Shown: piece by piece, positions 46,265 through 58,432 of the stretch | How the letters are laid out: every line of letters begins with the position of its first letter | Numbering within the stretch: the stretch's first letter is position 1 | Source of the DNA: Callorhinus ursinus | Lineage: Eukaryota; Chordata; Mammalia; Carnivora; Otariidae | Reading direction: 5' to 3' | DNA: 64,000 nucleotides | Assembly: GCF_003265705.1 (NCBI RefSeq) | Contig: NW_020312848.1 | Coordinates: forward strand, 58,500,801-58,564,800 | Position numbers and translations under genes: made by a program | The notes under the pieces: model-generated | The model's input: the letters and a program-made list of their open reading frames with translations, nothing else | Database searches by the model: none | Told to the model about the DNA's origin: nothing

Positions 46265-47344
46265 AGATTTATTTTGATAATGCTAAAATTGATACTTCAT
46301 TACCTAACATGCGATAATTCAGCATGGCAATTATTCAGAAAAGAATATAGATGATCCATATTTGGCAGATCATGTAATAAGTTAAACAACAAATCTGAAT
46401 TTCCCCTATAGAAGACCCCTCCTCTCATTTTACTATTAGAAACTTGATACTTAGAAATCTGGAATAATTTAGCCAAACTCCTACAGTGTAATGTTGATAG
46501 AATCATGACTCCCAGGTCATTGCTAATTACACTATATCAAATAGCAGGGAATGCCCTGAAATTGCCCTTAATTTTGTATCCAAAGAGAAAGTTTAGCCTA
46601 TAGTAATCTAGAGTCTTCTAAATATTTCAATAAGATCATGTCTAATAAGAGTATATTAATTACAAAAAGTTCAAGTAAGGTAAAAAATAGGGTGTGTGTG
46701 TATATATAAGTATATATACACATATGTATCAATTGTGATAGGGGGCAAAGAAGGAGTACTGTATTTAAAAAATGATAAAAATGGTTAAAATTCTATTTTT
46801 TGCTGATAAAGAATGTGGACAATCTGAAGATTGTTCCCACAGCACAATAGACAAGGAGTGAAGCATTCAGAGAACAGGATTGATTACCTTGAGTTTAGTC
46901 ATTTAAATTAAACAAAGAACTGACTCCCCAATGCATATACTCATGGATATTTAAATAAGTGAGAGAGGTATCAGGAAATCTTTAAAAGGCTTTTGTGTTT
47001 CCAATGGAGTCAACACTTTTTTTTTCTTGCCCATAGCAAGCGCCCTGTTTTTATGAGTACTAAAGAAGATACACTACCTCTATGAATATGGTATTAAAAA
47101 AAAAAATCCATCATAACGAGAGAGAAAAGAAGATTTTTAAAAATCATGAACTGTATAGTCTCATGTTAAGCGTATAAATCATTTGCTTCCACATGATTTA
47201 AAACTGTGGGAACTAAACAGCCTTATGGCTATCTCTTTCAGTATATGTTTCTTTTTATCCTTGACCTATTTCCAGAATTGGGCCATCTTTTATTTTGAAG
47301 ATAGTTTATTGTTACATGAGTATATAATAAGAAAATCAGTAACA
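46265..47344. other. Unannotated interval
   Basis: No gene recognised. Small TG/TA repeat at 46691-46731. Confidence 0.4.
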
Positions 47345-47565
47345 ACTAACATGAGCTTTGAATATGTACTATGACTTAGTGCTCAGTACTTGACCTATTA
47401 GTACTGCATTCAGTACACCGGCCAAACCCTGCAAGGCAAATGCTATTGCAGACACCAATTTACAAACTCAAAAAGTGGGGGTTTGATGGTCTTAGTAACT
47501 TGTCTAAGCCCAGACAGCTAGTAGAGGCTGGAATTAGGACTTGAACTCCTACAGAGTGAATCAGA
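47345..47565 (-). mobile_element. MIR remnant
   Basis: ATGTACTATGACTTAGTGCTCAG, CAAGGCAAATGCTATTGC, GTAACTTGTCTAAGCCCAGACAGCTAG and GAATTAGGACTTGAACTCC follow the antisense MIR order clearly. Confidence 0.8.
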
Positions 47566-48426
47566 AATTGGACTTTTAAATCATTCAGAAATGTTATATG
47601 TGAATATATTGATTTAATTGAACAGTTTTTCATGAATCAGTGATAATTCTATGTAAAACATTGAACAAATACTTGGTAAGAATTAGGTTTAGCAGTATAC
47701 AAGGGTAAGTTCAAATTCATAATGGCTAAAAAAGGACCCCTTGAACGAGTCCAAATCTGAGCATTGCAGGAATGGGGTGCAGCGATTCTAGGCTCTGCCT
47801 TCATTGTTCACATATTGTATTTGTCCTCCTTGTCCACAATAGCCAAATGTGAGCCATCATTTCCATTTTCCAAGAACCTGGAACAGAATGAAGGGAAGGG
47901 ACACATCTTCTTCCTTTTCCATCCTTCAAGTTGTAATAGCCCATTCCTGTCCATCTTATTGGCTGTAAAGTGGTCAATATCTGGTTTATCGTAAGAAATG
48001 GTGGGAAGTGTAATCTATTCTGGATGAGTGTGAAAACTGGTAAAGTTAAAGGCTCTTTTACTAGAAGAAGGGAATGAGAGAGATGAGGGGACACAATTCC
48101 TAGTTTCTCTCACATCTGTGAACATGATAAATAAATATTAAGGAATAGCCCTAGTTGTCAGCCTCCATACTAAAAAAAGAATATAAACATAGTATTTAAT
48201 TAATCTATAAAAATGGTGGTTAGGAAAATGGTAAAACCAAACTTTGACTCTCAGCAAATAAAATACAATTTGTTTTTATTTTCACAGAATGTATAGTAGG
48301 CATTTCCTTGCCCCTAGAAAAGGAAAATGTTAAAAAAAAATTTTAAGACAATGAATATAATAAAGAGAGAAAATCTTCCACAAAGTAAACTGGCTATATT
48401 CACAGAGTCTGAACCAATTTCACATT
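47566..48426. other. Unannotated interval
   Basis: No nameable repeat. Overlapping frames 47764-47994 (plus) and 47801-48094 (minus) have no recognisable domain. Confidence 0.4.
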
Positions 48427-48429
48427 ATC

Positions 48430-48800
48430 ACACGTCGGGTCCACCAGAAGCAGCTGTTGGAGTTTAGGGTACAAGACATTTATTAGGGATCAGTATCTCT
48501 GAAGAGAAGGGGGAGGAAGCAGGATTGATCAGAGGATGAAGTCAAGCTATTACTTAAATTTGTCAGAGCTTTGCCCAACTTAATGGAAGATTTGGAGCGA
48601 GTATTGCCTAGCAGAGTTGCCTCATGTTGATCTGAGATGGCCAGGCTTTTCTAGCTCTTTTAGTCTCTAGATGTGATCATGATCAGCCTTGAGAAAGGTA
48701 TGACTTGGGCAAAGCCACTCATAGTTGAAGTGCTGATTCAGGTAAGTTCTATCTCCCTGCCTCTTTCTCTAGCACCCTGGTGGCTGGTGCATGTAACTAA
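48430..48800 (-). mobile_element. Possible LTR remnant, family unknown
   Basis: On the minus strand the text ends with a CCCTAATAAATGTCTTG polyadenylation-type block followed by GCTGCTTCTGGTGGACCCGACG, an LTR-like R/U5 layout. I cannot name the family and the 5' end is not clear. Confidence 0.35.
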
Positions 48801-49235
48801 TTCTGGTCCATCATTTGTAAGCTGAATTGTTATGTGTCACTTTCAAGCTGGAGCAATAAATTCTAATATCAGCCTCTCCAGAGCTCTTTCTCTCTCCTTT
48901 AGCATAGTGATTAGCAACATATGAGTCAGGGGTTGCTCAGTCAGTCTGGGTATCTGAAAGACCATGATGAGCAAAACTCTTCTGATCCATGTTAGACATG
49001 CACATGAATAAGTACACCAATCAGATTATGAGTTTATTGCCACAATATAACTCAGTCTATTCTCAAATGTCCTCATGTTATCTTTGATAATAGAATCCTT
49101 GTGTTTAGGTAGGCATATTCATATACTTTCTTCCTTAATTTACGCCTGGACAGAAGTCATCCATCCATAATGTATATTTTATGGTTGTCTTATAAGCAGT
49201 ATATCCTTATAAAACCTAGTCTAATAAATACTTTT
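48801..49235. other. Unannotated interval
   Basis: No gene or nameable repeat. Confidence 0.4.
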
Positions 49236-49953
49236 TTTTGGATGTCATTTGTTTTTCTTGAGGTATAATTGGCATATCACATTATACTAGTTTCAGGTAT
49301 ACAGCATGATTCAATATTTGTATATATTGCAAAATGATGACCACAGTAAGTCTAGTTAACATCTGTCACCATACACAGTTAAAAAAAAAAATGTTTCTTG
49401 TGATGAGGACTTTTAAGATTTACTCTCAACTTTCAAATATGCAATACAGTATTATTAACTATAGTTATCATGCTGTGTATTACATCCCATGACTTATTTA
49501 TAACTGAAAGTTTCCACTTTTTGATATTCTTCACCCAATTCACCCATCCCTCTACCTTCTGCTTCTGGCAACCACCAATCTGTTCTCTATAAACTTGTAA
49601 ACTCTCTATAAATCTATCTATAAACTTTAGTTTTTTAGATTCTACATATACTTGTATCTTTCTCTATCTGATTTATTTCACTTAACTTATTGCCCTTAGA
49701 GTCTATCCAAGTTGTCACAAATGGCAAGATTTCCTTCTTTTCTATGACTGCATGATATTCTATTATGTCTATACACCATGATTTCTTTCTCCACTCTTCT
49801 GTTGATGAACACTTAGGTTGTTTCCATATCTTGGCTCTTGTAAGTAATGCTTCACTGAACATGGGAATGCAGATATCATTTCAAATTAGTGTTTTCATTT
49901 TCTTCAGATAAATATCCAGAAGTGGAATTCCTAGATCATATGATAGTTCTATT

Positions 49954-49994
49954 GTATGTATGTATGTATGTATGTATGAATGAATGAATGAATG
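49954..49994. repeat. TATG then GAAT tetranucleotide microsatellite
   Basis: About six TATG units followed by four GAAT units inside the L1M. Confidence 0.9.
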
Positions 49995-50616
49995 TAATCT
50001 CCCTACTGTTTTCCATAGTGGCTGCACCAATTTATATTTCTATCAACAATGCAGGATGGTTCCCTTTTCCCCATATCCTTGCCAAAACTTGTTATTTCTG
50101 GTTGTTTTGGTTTGGTTTGTGGTTTTTTGTTTTGTTTTATAATAGCCTATCTTACAGGTGTGAGGTGATATATCATTGTGGTTTTGATTTGTATCTACTT
50201 TATGATTAGTAATGTTGAATGTCTTTTTGTGTACCTGTTGGGCCTCTGTATGTCTTCCTTGGAAATTTGTCCATTCATGTCTTTTGCCCGTTTTTAATTG
50301 GATTTTGTTGCTGTGTTGTTTTTGCGGTTGAGTTGTAGGAGTTCTTTATATACTTTGAATATTAACCCCTTATCAGATATATGATTTGCAAATATTTTCT
50401 CCTATTCAGTAGGTTGCCTTTTCATTTTGTTAATGGTTTTCTTTGCTGCGGAGAAGAAGCTTTTTAGTTTGATACAGTCACACTTGTTTATTTTTGCTAG
50501 TATTGCCTTTGCTTTTGGAGTCTGACCCAAAAAATTACCACTAAGACAAATGCCAAGGAACTTACCAGCTATGTTTTCTTCAAGGAGTTTTTGGTTTCAG
50601 GTCTTACAGTGAAGCC

Positions 50617-50821
50617 TTTTTTTTTTTAAGATTTGTTTATTTGAGAGACAGTGCATGCAAGCAGGGGTAGAGGCAGAGGAAGAGGGAAAGAGAGAATACT
50701 CGGGCAGGTTCCCTGCTGAGCATGGAGCCCAATGTGGGGCTCCATCTTAGGCCCCTGAGATCATGATCTGAGCCCAAATCAAGAGTCAGCCGCTTAATAA
50801 CTGAGCTACCCAGGTGCCTTG
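50617..50821 (-). mobile_element. Can-SINE inserted in L1M
   Basis: TTTTTTTTTTAAGATTTGTTTA start, GGGGCTCCATCTTAGGCCCC middle and GAGCTACCCAGGTGCC end. The flanks CAGTGAAGCCTTTT and CATTGAAGTCTT are a worn duplication. An older copy. Confidence 0.9.
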
Positions 50822-51485
50822 TCATTGAAGTCTTGAATCTATTTTGAGTTAATCTTTGTGTATGCTGTAAGATAGTGGTCCAATTTCATTCTTTTGCATG
50901 TGGGTGTGAGTTTTCCTAGCTACCATTTGTTGAAGAGACTGTCCTTTCCCCATTGTATATTCTTGGCTACTTTGTTGTAAATTAATTGACTACATATGCA
51001 TTGGTTTATTTCTGAGCACTCCATTCTGTTCCATTGATCTATGTGTCTATGCCTGTCTGTACCGCATTGCTTTGATTACTATATCTTTGTAATTTGGTTT
51101 GAAATCAGGAAGTATGCCCCCAGCTTGTTTCTTCTTTCTCAATATTGCTTTGGCTATTTGGGTTTTTTTCTGTGTGGTTCCATACAAATTTTAAGATTGT
51201 TCTATTTCTGTGAAAAATGCTCTTGAAATTTTGATAGGGATTGCACTGAGTCTGTAGGTTCTTTTGGGTAATATGGGCATTTTAACAATATTAATTTTTC
51301 CAGTCCATGAGCACAGAATATCTTCCCTTTTATGTGTGTGTCTTCAATTTTTTTTCATCACTGTCTTATAATTTCCATTGTACAGATCTTTTCTCTCCTT
51401 GTTTATTTCTAGGTATTTGTGTTGCAGTTGCTAATGGGATTGTTTCTTAATTTAACTTTATGATAGTTCATTCTTAGTGTATTAG

Positions 51486-52495
51486 TCTGACCCAAGTATC
51501 AAAGAATATTATGAAGCCAATCGGTGCAATTCTGAATGTACAAGCTAGTGCACACAGTTCAGCCAATCAATAACTACAGTCTTGTCAGGGAAGTTTTCTG
51601 ATAGGAAAAGGAATGGACACTGGCAAAGCATATGTATGAAAATATATACTGTGTCCACTGCACAGCACATAATCAAAGTTGAAATCCAAAACAGTTCATT
51701 TAACTTTCTTCTTAGAAGCACAGGAAAAATTGTCAAAGGGAGAGGTTGAAATTAATGGTTGATATGAGAAATAAAGCATAGATAAGGAACTGGTGTGAGC
51801 CTATCCAACCTGCCACTTCAACTGTTAGCTGAATTCTGAGGAGCATGACAGAGAGGTTTTCCCCTCATTTAAATTCATACCAAGTACATTGTCTATACCA
51901 GTCGCTTGTCAACTAACCCCATGCTGTTTCGTGAGCTTCATACTGTTTCAGATGTCATTTATAACATGCATTGCACATTAATTTTTATTGTGCTTATCTC
52001 TTTTTCCTAAATAGACTTATCCATTTATGAGCAGAAACTCTATTGGGTACATTGGCAAAGTGACCTATATTATATAACGCACCCAGTGATATATTAGAAA
52101 CAATTTAGTATTGAAAGTCTATATATATATATTACATTTAAATACTAGCTCCACTATTTATTCTCTCTGTGATCAGAAGTTCTTTAGTCATGTTAACAAA
52201 TTGTGTAGATAAAAATAGATAAGAGAATGTGCTTTTCTGAGATGCCCTAATATGGAGAGGTAGAAAGCATTTATCCCATCCCAAAAATTTATCAATAAAA
52301 ACATATAATCGTTTTTACTGATATGGCCATTTTGTCCAAATATTCATTAATTAACACAAAACTTGATTTTTTTTTTTTTTTTTTTTTTTACTTACCATGG
52401 ATTTGGATGGACTTAGGAAAGTCACCTAAATTCTGAGTTTGTTTTACATCTGAAAATGACAGAAAATAATGTTTTAAGTATGTATTTTATCATCT
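51486..52495. other. Unannotated interval
   Basis: No gene recognised. Contains a long T-run at about 52368-52389. Confidence 0.4.
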
Positions 52496-52499
52496 ATTT

Positions 52500-52660
52500 C
52501 TCCATTTATTCTTCAGAACAAAACAAAGAGATAAATATTATTACCTTTTAACTACCTTTGTTTTCAGGGTGAAAACAAAGGCATTAAAGGTTATATAACT
52601 TGCCTCTAATGTGGGGAGAATGGGATTTGAATTTAGTTTAAATCTTAAATACCTTTAGCC
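52500..52660 (-). mobile_element. MIR-like remnant with internal hairpin
   Basis: TTATTACCTTTTAACTACC, GGCATTAAAGGTTATATAACTTGCC and GGGATTTGAATTTAG resemble antisense MIR. A 12-bp perfect inverted repeat with a GGG loop lies inside at 52555-52581. Confidence 0.55.
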
Positions 52661-52905
52661 CCTAAATTAGATTGGTCTAATGAATGAAATAACCCATACA
52701 CATAAATATCACGTGGATTGGGAAATAGAGAAAGGATCACAGTTTAAATAATATTACCAAAGATAACTTAATTCATCCTTCTTTGTGAGGCCAGGCTAAA
52801 TCTAAACTTACCTGTTATGATACCACCAATACAACAGTTACTACACAAAATAAATATATAACATTATCTGATTCTTTTAATCTGAACTGTTTTAAAGAAG
52901 CAAAC

Positions 52906-53233
52906 TTTTTTTTTTTTTTTTAAGATTTTCTTTTCGGGCGCCTGGGTGGCTCATTTGTTAAGCTTCTGCCTTCGGCTCAGGTCATGATCTCAGGGTACTG
53001 AGATCGAGTCTCACATCAGGCTCCCTGCTCAGCGGGAAGCCTGATTCTCCCTCTCCCACTCCCCCTGCTTGTGTTCCTGCTCTTGCTCTCTCTCTCTCTC
53101 TGTCAAATAAATTAATAAAATCTTTAAAAAAAATTTTACTTTCAAGCAATCTCCACAGCTTTCATGGGGCTTGAACTCACAACCCCAAGATCCAGAGTCA
53201 CATGTTCTGCCAACTGAGCCAGCCAGGCTCCTC
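52906..53233 (-). mobile_element. Old tRNA-derived SINE, interrupted
   Basis: Outer parts: a T-run plus AAGATTTTCTTTTC on the left. On the right are GGGGCTTGAACTCACAACCCC and TTCTGCCAACTGAGCCAGCC (antisense of the old SINE head and B box). A 10-bp duplication AGAAGCAAAC lies at 52896-52905 and 53234-53243. A younger plus-strand SINE is inserted at 52936-53132. Confidence 0.88.
52936..53132 (+). mobile_element. Can-SINE nested in the older SINE
   Basis: GGGCGCCTGGGTGGCTCATT head, CT-rich body and AAATTAATAAAATCTT tail. Flanks ATTTTCTTTTC (52925-52935) and ATTTTACTTTC (53133-53143) match with one difference. Confidence 0.93.
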
Positions 53234-53243
53234 AGAAGCAAAC

Positions 53244-54754
53244 ATATTTTAAATTAACATAATACAATGCACACCAATCCCAATTATTTGAAATGAAGTA
53301 AGGAAAGTAAGCTAATAAGAGAAATAAATGATTGGGAATTGATGTAGATAATAGTATGAATATTTCTAGTGAGGGTAAATTCTGTGTTCCAAAATCTGGA
53401 ACTATGAGGTAATTACAGCTGTCATCCAATTTGAATTTCTGTATTGGAGAATTGATGATATTTAAGTAGAGAATAGGAGCAGAGACCATGTTTTGTATCA
53501 GGTCAGTCAATATTTTCACATGTAGCTTTGATTTCTTAAACAACTGCTTTTCTTATCTAAAATACATTCCACTAAATTTAAAAATTAAATTTTTAAACTA
53601 GTTAACATAACTAATATATGCTTATATGTAATATGTATAATTTTCAAAAAAATGAGTAAAGGATGATTCATCTCCTGTCCCATAAAATGCAAACTTGTTT
53701 TGGTAATGTTTTCACTTTACTTTGCAAAATAAAAACATGTTGTTCCTAAGAAATGTGGTAAACATGTTTACTGAAAACTTGTTTTTGAACATGTTTTTGA
53801 GAAAAGTTAAATAATGGAAAACATGTTTTTACCTGAGAAGTGTGTAATGTAAACAAGATGTTTGTGTTTGGAAAGAAAGTATAGGGAAACAGTAATAAGG
53901 ATTTATGCTACGGTGCCTGGCTCCTACAATCCCCCGGAGTCCCTTCATAAAAGTTTTAATGTTGTGGTCATACTACCATTGAGCTTTGAGCCTCAAACAT
54001 GAATCTCCCTGTGTCTCTCACAGAGAATTAGATATTCTGCAGATGGTGTCATGCTAACTGTGAAGCGACTCCAATGTCCTTTTCAGGACAAAAAAAGAAA
54101 AAAGAAAAAGAAAATCTTGCTAGCAGAGTTGGGATTCAGAGTGGCTGGGATTCAAAGGCAATGAAAGGCTGACCATTTCTGGTAACATAGTATGTCCCTA
54201 AGGTCCTTCCTCCTTTTTAGTTTACTACTTCAGCTAGTTGAACAAAAACAAATGTAAATGTTACACTAAACAAGTGTGTGCCTGTCATCAGTGACATCTC
54301 TCCATACCGGCTGCCTTTTCATGTCTTAAGCTTAGAAACCCCACACAGTGTCAAGAGATAGAAAGGTAAGGCAGAAAATGTGGCAAAAATGTAGAAGTTC
54401 AACTATCTACCTGATGATAACCCATATGGTCCTAGTTCTATAGATTGTTTCCTTGGGATAAAGGATGATGATGGTGAGTCCCTGACAGCTAGAGCAATGA
54501 TTTTAAAGAAGAGGTCTCAGAAAGGATGCCAGAGACAGAAGTCATGGAATCCAGAGCATACATTAGGGCAGAACTACAGATGTGAGGAAAGGATTTTGCT
54601 ATGAGTCAGGAAAATCAGAAGCTCCATGGCTTCTATTTCTTTAAAGGAAGAAAAGATACTAGTTTTACAGCAGATCAAGAAGTAAAGCCAGATCTGTCAC
54701 CATGCAATGCTAGTACTACAGATGGTAGCTACACTTGTGATAAGCAGAGCATAA
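53244..54754. other. Unannotated interval
   Basis: No gene or nameable repeat. A purine run (AAAAAAAGAAAAAAGAAAAAG type) lies at 54090-54113. The ACATGTTTTT motif recurs several times at 53735-53830. Confidence 0.4.
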
Positions 54755-54838
54755 TGCATGGAATTGTTGAATCATTATGGCATACACCTGAACCTAATGT
54801 AATACTGTATGCCAACTGTGCATCAATTTAAAAAATCT
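54755..54838 (+). mobile_element. L1MA-type 3' end fragment
   Basis: GGAATTGTTGAATCATTATGG, TACACCTGAACCTAATGTAATACTG and ATGCCAACTGTGCATCAATTTAAAAAA follow the terminal sequence of mid-age L1. The frame 54601-54831 ends in it and is not a gene. Confidence 0.7.
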
Positions 54839-55136
54839 AGAGATGACAGATATAACTAAAAATTAAAAGCAATAGCCATGAATAATATTATTAAGTCTCT
54901 ACTGACGTGGGTGTTCAAAGAATGAAAATATAGATGGTCTGAGCCAATAAAGCCATCAGAAACCATACAGCAACCATTGAATTAGGAACCATTATGGGAG
55001 AATTGAATGGATATACTAGTCAATACTAGAGAGGTATGGAGGACTGACCTCTGTATGTAGAAGGAACAGAACAAATTAAAAAGATAGAAGACAAAATATT
55101 ATAGAAGACAAAAATTGAAGGATTGATGGGTGTCTT
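54839..55136. other. Unannotated short interval
   Basis: AT-rich, nothing recognised. Confidence 0.4.
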
Positions 55137-55151
55137 AAGAATGAGTAAGGA

Positions 55152-55360
55152 TAGGCATCTGGGTGGCTCAGTGGGTTAAGCGACTGCCTTCAGCTCAGGT
55201 CATGATCCCAGGGTCCTGGGATCGAGCCCCGCATCGGGCTCCCTGCTCCGCGGGAAGCCTGCTTCCCCCTCTCCCACTCCCCCTGCTTGTGTTCCCTCTC
55301 TCGCTGTCTCTCTCTCCCTGTCAAATAAATAAATAAATGAAATCTTTAAAAAAAAAAAAA
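55152..55360 (+). mobile_element. Can-SINE
   Basis: TAGGCATCTGGGTGGCTCAG head, GGGATCGAGCCCCGCATCGG middle, and AAATAAATAAATGAAATCTT plus an A-run as tail. Perfect 15-bp duplications AAGAATGAGTAAGGA at 55137-55151 and 55361-55375. Probably a recent insertion. Confidence 0.97.
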
Positions 55361-55375
55361 AAGAATGAGTAAGGA

Positions 55376-56673
55376 AATGCACAATATAAATATGGTCTAA
55401 AAGTTATACAAAGAAAGCAGTTTATAATGCACGCACATGCACACAGAAATGTGTGAGTCTGTGCTTGTGTGCCTGAGCATGTGTCTTCAGCCATTAGCTA
55501 TGAAGAAATGCTGAGGAAAAAAAAATCTTGAAATCCATACTGGATAGGAATATCTCTAAAGGCAAAATGTGTTTTACCTATAAATAACATGAAAGAATGT
55601 TTGTATATAACAAAAAACAATAATTCAGTGGGCAGATGGGGGAATGGAAATAAGAAAAGGCCATTAACCAAAAACATTTTATGCCAGTACTGTAGGAATA
55701 CTGGTGTAATCCACACAATCAGAAAAGGCTGTGAAAGCCCTGTTAGAAAAAAAACAAGGTTCTTATATTAGTATCAAGACCTAGATTAAATAAAAGAAAA
55801 AGGGGAAAAATATAATGTAACCTAGCCTTCAGGGCTAGGAATCCTCTAAACTCTCAGATTAGGAAATCTGACCTCTAGTTGTGGTGCTTCCAGGTTTTGG
55901 TGAGGTCAAAGGACAATTGCCTGTACACAATCATAACCATTACATTATAAGTCTCAAAATGATAAAGAAAACCAATATAATTGGTAGACAGACTCACAAA
56001 TAACAAATTCTAGAACAAGTTAGTTATTGGGAGTGAAAAGAGGTAATAGGTTTCCTGGAGAGCAATGACCAAATGACAGGAAATGGAACAATGGCGATTG
56101 TTTTCAGGATTGCATTAAGAAAATATAAAGTTGTAAAAGCACCAACTTATGGGTGTATAGCAGGGAGGGATAATACGGGGGGTGGGATCTCAGGAAAATT
56201 AGAAACAAAATGTAACAGTACATATAATAGATAAAACTAAATGCAATCTTGACATACCTAAGATCAGACCAAACTGTAAATACTCATCAATATAATGTCA
56301 GGAGGATTGGAAGATATAATATAACGTTTTAGAAAAAAATCTGATTATTGTCCATATACCTCTCCATTTGGCTAGAAAAGAAAACCCTTGGAAAATAGAG
56401 GGTTTTTTATTTTCAGCATTTTTCTTAGAACTTTTTTTTTCTCTAAATTTTTATCTAAAAACCAAACCTCCAAAAAAGTGAGGGGTTGAGGGCAAAAATT
56501 ACTGGAAACTTCATGGTTCAAGTGGGGAGAAAGGAGAGGAGATTCCTATTGACTTTAGGAATTAAATAGAAAATGTCACTGAAATAGCAGGCTCACTTCA
56601 CAACAAAGGATAATTATTAGATAAGATTTCAAGCAGCCCCTAAAAATGCCTGTCAATTCTGATACAGGAAAGA
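55376..56673. other. Unannotated interval
   Basis: No gene or nameable repeat. Frames on both strands at 55498-55771 have no domain. Confidence 0.4.
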
Positions 56674-57260
56674 TGTTAAGGTTCTAAACTGATGGCCAAG
56701 AAAGAATTCTTGAGATGTGTTGGTAGAGAAAGGTGGTTTTATTAAAGCACAAGGACGGGACCTATGGGCAGAAAGAGCTGCCCTGGGTTCATGAGGAGCG
56801 GCCCATTATATACTTTCAAGTTGGGAGGGGGTTAGGGATAGCTAGCTTAAGCCTTCCAGGTATTTTGGAAACAAAGTTTCCAGGATCCTGAGGGGGCTAA
56901 CTATTGTTGGGAAAAGGTCATTTGTTACTGTTTAATAAAAACTTAGTCATGAGACCCTTCAGATGTATAGAGGTGGGTCTTATGCTTAGGGGTTGATTGC
57001 CAACATGTTATCTTGGGGGGTAGAGATAGAGGAAGTTTCCAAAGGAATTTTTATATGTTAAAGAAGACTAAGACTTACAGGATCCTGGGGGGTCAGGATA
57101 ATGTTAAGCTAAGATTGCCTTTTGCCTTTAGCGAAGTGTCAGCATCGAAGCAGCTGAAGTTCCTAGAGGAAGGTCACTGTACTTGTTTCAAGCACTTGGC
57201 AATGAGCTGTAGGTCATAAGAAAATTTAATAATTTTTCTTCTGCCTTTGTTTCCCACATC
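56674..57260 (-). mobile_element. ERV1-like solo LTR
   Basis: Read on the minus strand it starts TGTGGGAAACAAAGGCAGAAG and has a TATATA box (plus 56807-56812). Then comes GGGCAGCTCTTTCTGCCC, an AATAAA signal (plus 56738-56743) and a U5-like TCTCAAGAATTCTTTCTTGG, ending near TTAACA. This is a U3-R-U5 order of a class I endogenous retroviral LTR. No gag, pol or env sequence is next to it, so I call it solo. Boundaries and duplications are uncertain. The frame 57013-57219 is not a gene. Confidence 0.65.
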
Positions 57261-57411
57261 AAATTATACATTTGAGCAACATAGATTTTGCAATATTAGT
57301 AGCATAAGCAAATTCTACCCACTTTGTCTTCACAAAGACAGAGGCCTTGTACACAATTACTAGATTAACAAAAGGATGTATAGTTTGATAATAGGAAGCT
57401 ATATAGACAGA

Positions 57412-57767
57412 ATGGTGAGAGCTGTGAATAGTGCAAGACTGTTGAATCACAGATCTGTACCTCTGAAACAAATAATGCAATATATGTTAAGAAAAAAATA
57501 AAGAAGAAGATAGCAGGAGGGGAAGAGTGAAGGGGGGTAAATCGGAGGGGGAGACGAACCATGAGAGATGATGGACTCTGAAAAACAAACTGAGGGTTCT
57601 AGAGGGGAGGGGGGTGGGGGGATGGGTTAGGCTGGTGATGGGTATTAAGAGGGCACGTTCTGCGTGGAGCACTGGGTGTTATGCACAAACAATGAATCAT
57701 GGAACTACATCAAAAACTAATGATGTAATGTGTGGTGATTAACATCATAATAAAATTTAAAAAAAAA
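57412..57767 (+). mobile_element. Carnivore L1 3' UTR, 5'-truncated
   Basis: TGAATCACAGATCTGTACC, an internal A-tract (about 57491-57500), GGGGGAGACGAACCATGAG, a G-rich block (57602-57622), GGAGCACTGGGTGTTATGC and CATCATAATAAAATTTAAAAAA. It has the same composite architecture as the long L1. Antisense frames here (57365-57672) are artefacts. Confidence 0.93.
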
Positions 57768-57779
57768 GAATTTAAGTCA

Positions 57780-58280
57780 GAATTCAAAGGAAGTTGTAGG
57801 GGAGAAAAAATGTTCCCTCCACCCTTCTAGGTTCTTAGCCGATAACCATTTGTAATAAAAAGCCAGATTAACAGGAGAAAAGCAGAAGTTTAATAACAGG
57901 TATAGTTCCTGTATACATGGGAGAGACTCAGGAAAACTGAGTAACTCCCCTGGATTGCACAAGCCACCACCCTAAATACTACCTCCAGATTAAAAAATAA
58001 AAAAACACTAAACAAGGGTAAGGTTGTTACACAGAATGAACTGTTGCCTTCTCCAATGATCGGAGATTTATTCTTCCTTTTCTTCCTAGTACAGGATGGA
58101 GACACCCTTACAAATGAGGATTTTCCTTACAAATGTAAATTTCTCTTACAGACTTCTACTTGGCTACAAACTTCCACTTGGTAACTTCTACTTGGTTTTC
58201 AGAGCTTTTCCTCTGTCTTAATCAGCCAATGGTATTCTTACGCCAAAAAGACCTATTTTGGGGTGGCAAATTCTGCCCTT
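57780..58280. repeat. Possible repeat-derived sequence with short tandem units
   Basis: The region 58108-58200 contains two decayed tandem motifs: TTACAAATG(A/T) units and ACTTCTACTTGG units (three or four copies). The rest resembles an LTR-like sequence that I cannot name. Confidence 0.3.
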
Positions 58281-58432
58281 CCCTGGATCAATAGTAGAAT
58301 ATCTTGATAGTATCATGATGGCAGGGGGATAAGTAATTTGTAATTAAGAAATAGATGATAATTTCCTGGATACAAAAGAGAAGATAATGTATAGTACAAA
58401 TATACATACAGTTGACAAAATATTAAATTCTT

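Larger units (their letters stand above)
49236..51485 (-). mobile_element. Second long L1M copy, 3' UTR and ORF2
   Basis: The plus strand runs through the antisense L1M 3' UTR (TTCTTGAGGTATAATTGGC, TTTCAGGTATACAGCATGATTC, CAAATATGCAATACAGTATT) and ORF2. The minus frame 49635-49862 reads EYHAVIEKKEILPFVTTW, the typical C-terminal ORF2 segment. It extends to the same region of ORF2 as the copy at 39290. A SINE lies at 50617-50821, and a TATG/GAAT tetranucleotide run lies at 49954-49994. Dead. Confidence 0.9.
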
